A stretch of 19,711 bases of DNA from DATKEU01 sp035544495 (GTDB lineage Bacteria; Myxococcota_A; Polyangia; Fen-1088). Of the stretch, positions 17,337 to 19,711 are shown in pieces. Below the pieces are notes generated by a model, which had not been told where the DNA came from, made no database searches, and saw nothing but the letters and a program-made list of their open reading frames with translations. The stretch is from contig DATKEU010000034.1 in NCBI GenBank assembly GCA_035544495.1, positions 1 to 19,711 of the forward strand, written 5' to 3'. A program made the translations under genes and the position numbers. Each line of letters opens with the position of its first letter. Positions within the stretch are counted from its first letter, which is position 1.

Positions 17337-17351
17337 GCGCGCGCGCGCGCG
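17337..17351. repeat. Alternating GC run (Z-DNA-prone)
   Basis: Fifteen bases of strict G/C alternation lie about 40 bp upstream of the putative -24 element of amt3, between promoter and enhancer-like dyad. Such runs can flip to left-handed DNA under negative supercoiling. Any role in promoter control is speculative. Confidence 0.4.
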
Positions 17352-17431
17352 AATCGCGCGAGATTCCGGGCCCGCGGCGTCAGATATTTTTCGCGGACGG
17401 CCGTTGATCGTCCGCCGATCGACCGCTCGAA

Positions 17432-17452
17432 TCGACGCGGAAACAGCGTCGA
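17432..17452. promoter_or_regulatory. Enhancer-like inverted repeat upstream of amt3
   Basis: TCGACGC-N7-GCGTCGA: perfect 7-bp arms with a 7-base spacer (17439-17445). The 21-bp geometry is like NtrC-family enhancer sites (half-sites about two turns apart). Its centre is about 170 bp upstream of the predicted amt3 start, within the usual sigma-54 enhancer range. It is a candidate binding site for the regulator at 12167-13525. Confidence 0.45.
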
Positions 17453-17496
17453 AACGTCACCGACACCCCTCCGAATTCCGGGGGCGCCCGCGGTTC

Positions 17497-17527
17497 GCGA
17501 AACGCAAAACCGATCTGGGCGTTTCGC
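17497..17527 (-). terminator. Dyad just after the GH97 gene
   Basis: Perfect 9-bp arms GCGAAACGC (17497-17505) and GCGTTTCGC (17519-17527) flank 13 bases, starting 20 bp past the GH97 stop. It could end the GH97 transcript. No U-run follows, so a regulatory dyad is the alternative. Confidence 0.4.
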
Positions 17528-17547
17528 AAACGCGGTTCGGCGCGACC

Positions 17548-19662
17548 TTACGGGCGCGCCGGCAGGGCGACGAATCGGATGGCCTGGCCACCGCCCGCCG
17601 CCAGCCGCAGCGTCAGCGTGTCCGCGCTCGAGACCTCTTTCTCCTCGATGAGGATCTCCAGCGGCGCGGTCTTCCAGTGCGCGCTGGTCCCGTCGCGATA
17701 GATCTGCGCGCGATAGCGCCGCCGCGGATCGAGGAACGAAAGCGGCACATCCAAGAGCCGCCCGTCCTCGTCGGTGATGCTGCCGAGATACCAGTCGTCG
17801 CCGCGGCGATCCTTGCGCGCGATCGTCACGTAGTCGCCGATCTCGCCGTTGACGACGATCGTCTCGGCCCAGTCCGTGGGGACATCCTTGATGAACTGGA
17901 ATGGGCGCGGGTTCGCTTCGTAGCTCTCGATTCGATCGGCGGCCATCTGCAGCGGGCTGTACAGCACCACGTAAAGCGCCAGCTGCTTGGCCAGCGTGCT
18001 CTTCACCCGGCAGCCGGGGCGGGTCGGATCCAGCGCGAAGATGCCGGGCGTGAAGTCGAACGGACCGGCCAGCATGCGCGTGAAGACCAGGGCCGCCTCG
18101 TGGCCGGGCGGGTTCACCGGATCGCCCCAGGCGTTCCACTCCATCCCGCGGGCCCCTTCGCGCGACATCCAGTTGGGGTAGGTGCGGCGCAGGCCGGTGT
18201 CCTTGATCGGCTCGTGCGCGTCGATCGCGATGTGGCGCCGCGCCGCCTCGGTGACCACCGTCAGATGGTGGCGGGCCATGAACTGGCCGTCGTGCCATTC
18301 GCGGCGCACGACCCCGGCGGCGTCGCGCCGTTCGATCTGGTCGGCGTCGGTGACGTAGCCGGTCTTCACCGTGTCGACGCCGACGCGGCGATAGAGATCC
18401 AGCGCGGCCGGCAGCTGGTCTTCATAGTGGCTGACGGCGCCGCCGGTCTCGTGGTGGCCGATCAGCGACACGTGCCGCGCGCGGGCGTAGGCGGCCACCG
18501 CCGGAAGATCGAAGTCGGGCGTGGCGCGCGTGAAGTCGAAGCCGTCGCCGCCCCCCTGCCAGTCGCCGTCCCAGCCAACGTTCCAGCCTTCCACCAGCAC
18601 GCCGCGAAGGCCGTTCTTGGCCGCGAAGTCGATGTACCGCTTGGCGTTGGCCGTGGTGGCGCCGTGGCGGGGCCCGGTGCTCCAGCTCCAGCGATCGAGG
18701 TGCATCTCCCACCAGATGCCGATGAACTTGCCCGGCTTGATCCACGAGACGTCACCCAGGCGGTTCGGCTCGTTCAGGTTCAGGATCAGATCCGACGACC
18801 GGTACAGCGCTGGCGCGCCGTCGGCAACTTGGATGGTTCGCCAGGGCGTCGAGAACGGCGCCGCCCGGCGCACGCGCCAGCCCTCCGAAGACGGCGCCAG
18901 CTCGGCGACCAGGCGCTGCTCCTCGGCCCGCCGCAGCCGCATGCCGGCGTAATCGACCAGCGCGGCCTCGTGCACGGCGATGTGTAGCCCGTCGCGCGTC
19001 CGCAGCGTCAGCGGCGTGTGGGCCACCGTCAGCTCGGCGAGCGACGTCTGGCGGATCGGCAGCTCGAGATCGGTCGGCTCGCCGGCCGGAATCCACCAGG
19101 CGGTGCTGGGGGCGGCGACGACGAACTCCGTCAGCTCGTCGGCGATGGTGACGTCCTTCAGCGCCGGTTGATCCGGGAACTCATAACGAAACCCGACGCC
19201 GTCGTCGAAGACGCGGAAGACGACGACCAGCTGGCGCCGCGCGCCCGCGCGCTCGGCCAGGCGCACGCGCAGCTCGTTGTGACGGTCGCGAACGAAGCGC
19301 CGCTCGCCCCAGGGTTGCTCCCAGGTCGTATCGACGCTGCGCCGGGCCTCGTCGACGACGACGAGATGGCGATCCAGTCGATCGCCGTTCGCGAGGTTGA
19401 ACCCCAGCCGCGAGTCGGCGATGACCGGCTCCCCGAACCGGCTGACCCGGTACACGAGCCGGCCTCCCCAGGCCAGATCCAGCTCGACGGTCAGCACTTG
19501 ACCCGGGGAGTCCACGCGCAGCGGCGCGCGATGCGCATCGGCGCCATCCGCCGCGGCGGCCGCCGACGCGCCGAAAAGCCACAACGCCGCCACCGCGGCC
19601 AGCACCGTCGCCGTCGACAGGAATCCCCGTCGAGGAGATCGCACGCGGGCGTTCCGGATCAT
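17548..19662 (-). CDS. Glycoside hydrolase family 97, SusB-type inverting alpha-glucosidase
   Basis: 704 residues, full family length. The N-terminus SPRRGFLSTATVLAAVAALW followed by AAAAADG fits a signal peptide, possibly Tat (RRGFL), so the enzyme is exported. Residues about 45-295 form the N-terminal beta-sandwich, 310-575 the TIM barrel, and the rest a C-terminal beta domain. Motifs match SusB: HHETGG (Glu405), AHEPIKDTGLRRTYPN (Glu484) and ARGMEW (Glu508). The 24-residue spacing of the last two equals that of the base and acid in SusB (508/532). KTGYV replaces the KxDF motif that carries the nucleophile in retaining members. It should therefore release glucose from alpha-glucans by inversion. 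The ATG overlaps the stop of the upstream truncated regulator gene (TGATG), suggesting coupling. Confidence 0.93.
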   Translation of the reverse strand: MIRNARVRSPRRGFLSTATVLAAVAALWLFGASAAAAADGADAHRAPLRVDSPGQVLTVELDLAWGGRLVYRVSRFGEPVIADSRLGFNLANGDRLDRHLVVVDEARRSVDTTWEQPWGERRFVRDRHNELRVRLAERAGARRQLVVVFRVFDDGVGFRYEFPDQPALKDVTIADELTEFVVAAPSTAWWIPAGEPTDLELPIRQTSLAELTVAHTPLTLRTRDGLHIAVHEAALVDYAGMRLRRAEEQRLVAELAPSSEGWRVRRAAPFSTPWRTIQVADGAPALYRSSDLILNLNEPNRLGDVSWIKPGKFIGIWWEMHLDRWSWSTGPRHGATTANAKRYIDFAAKNGLRGVLVEGWNVGWDGDWQGGGDGFDFTRATPDFDLPAVAAYARARHVSLIGHHETGGAVSHYEDQLPAALDLYRRVGVDTVKTGYVTDADQIERRDAAGVVRREWHDGQFMARHHLTVVTEAARRHIAIDAHEPIKDTGLRRTYPNWMSREGARGMEWNAWGDPVNPPGHEAALVFTRMLAGPFDFTPGIFALDPTRPGCRVKSTLAKQLALYVVLYSPLQMAADRIESYEANPRPFQFIKDVPTDWAETIVVNGEIGDYVTIARKDRRGDDWYLGSITDEDGRLLDVPLSFLDPRRRYRAQIYRDGTSAHWKTAPLEILIEEKEVSSADTLTLRLAAGGGQAIRFVALPARP

Positions 19663-19711
19663 CAGGTCCGAGGCTTCTCGCGCCGGTACAGCGTGGACGG
19701 GTCGACGCCCA
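19662..19711 (-). CDS. C-terminal end of a Fis/NtrC-type regulator (partial, 5' end outside the window)
   Basis: Only the last 15 codons are present, reading GVDPSTLYRREKPRT and then TGA (19664-19662). This matches the recognition helix of a Fis-type helix-turn-helix, as in sigma-54 activators; the complete regulator in this window ends GIDLSTLYRRIKQKP. The stop codon shares its A with the GH97 start ATG. The gene is too short for the automatic frames but the similarity is clear. A second NtrC-family regulator directly upstream of the GH97 gene is therefore likely. The rest lies beyond the window. Confidence 0.75.
   Translation of the reverse strand, partial: GVDPSTLYRREKPRT

Larger units (their letters stand above)
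17228..17547. other. 320-bp non-coding control region between the GH97 gene and amt3
   Basis: No supported gene lies here. Reading in the minus direction it holds, in order, a dyad right after the GH97 stop, an enhancer-like inverted repeat, a GATCG-N5-CGATC repeat (17406-17420), a short AT-rich island (about 17382-17391), an alternating GC run and a -24/-12 type promoter before amt3. The direct repeat CGCGGTTCG occurs at 17489-17497 and 17531-17539. Confidence 0.6.

Noticed and set aside
17228..18298. Upstream extension of the amt3 frame to 871 codons
   Set aside because: It runs through non-coding DNA and opposite-phase GH97 coding sequence. The ATG at 17227, with a ribosome site and signal peptide, is the natural start.

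Overview
The window is very GC-rich with tightly packed genes. NtrC-type regulators, a DnaJ-like protein, Spo0M/arrestin-like proteins and several Amt genes together suggest a Myxococcota (former deltaproteobacterial) or similar soil/freshwater bacterium. This placement is inferred from gene content and base composition; no rRNA or other phylogenetic marker is present. Twelve of the fifteen complete genes, plus one partial gene at the right edge, lie on the minus strand. The plus-strand genes are the DnaJ-like gene, a hypothetical gene and a predicted DNA-binding regulator.

Layout from left to right. (1) 26-709: J-domain protein, convergent with the next block. (2) 723-4939, minus: a transport/stress block read as small two-helix membrane protein -> Amt ammonium channel 1 -> intergenic hairpin -> tandem universal stress protein -> Na+/H+ antiporter-like permease. 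(3) 5202-6398: a divergent pair of hypothetical genes, a zinc-ribbon membrane protein and a protein resembling a degenerate PD-(D/E)XK nuclease fold. (4) 6433-9428, minus: Amt channel 2 -> strong stem-loop -> PII protein (GlnB/GlnK) -> two overlapping arrestin/Spo0M-like proteins. (5) 9630-11959: a predicted DNA-binding regulator (plus) and an RpoH-like sigma factor (minus) whose 3' ends overlap by about 240 bp. (6) 12167-17227, minus: Amt channel 3 -> membrane sensor histidine kinase -> NtrC-family sigma-54 activator with a 4-bp stop/start overlap. Amt 3 is preceded by a good candidate -24/-12 promoter and an enhancer-like dyad. (7) 17548-19662, minus: a secreted SusB-type GH97 alpha-glucosidase. 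Its start codon overlaps the stop of a truncated upstream gene that ends like an NtrC/Fis-type regulator.

The core theme is ammonium sensing and uptake. Three divergent Amt channels (two of one lineage, one AmtB-like), a PII protein with the Tyr51 uridylylation site, and a kinase/sigma-54 activator pair sit within 15 kb. The most unusual parts are the two bacterial arrestin-like proteins translated directly after PII beside an Amt gene, the small two-helix membrane protein heading the first amt block, and the sigma-54 promoter/enhancer arrangement at amt 3. No tRNA, rRNA, CRISPR array, transposase or phage gene was seen.
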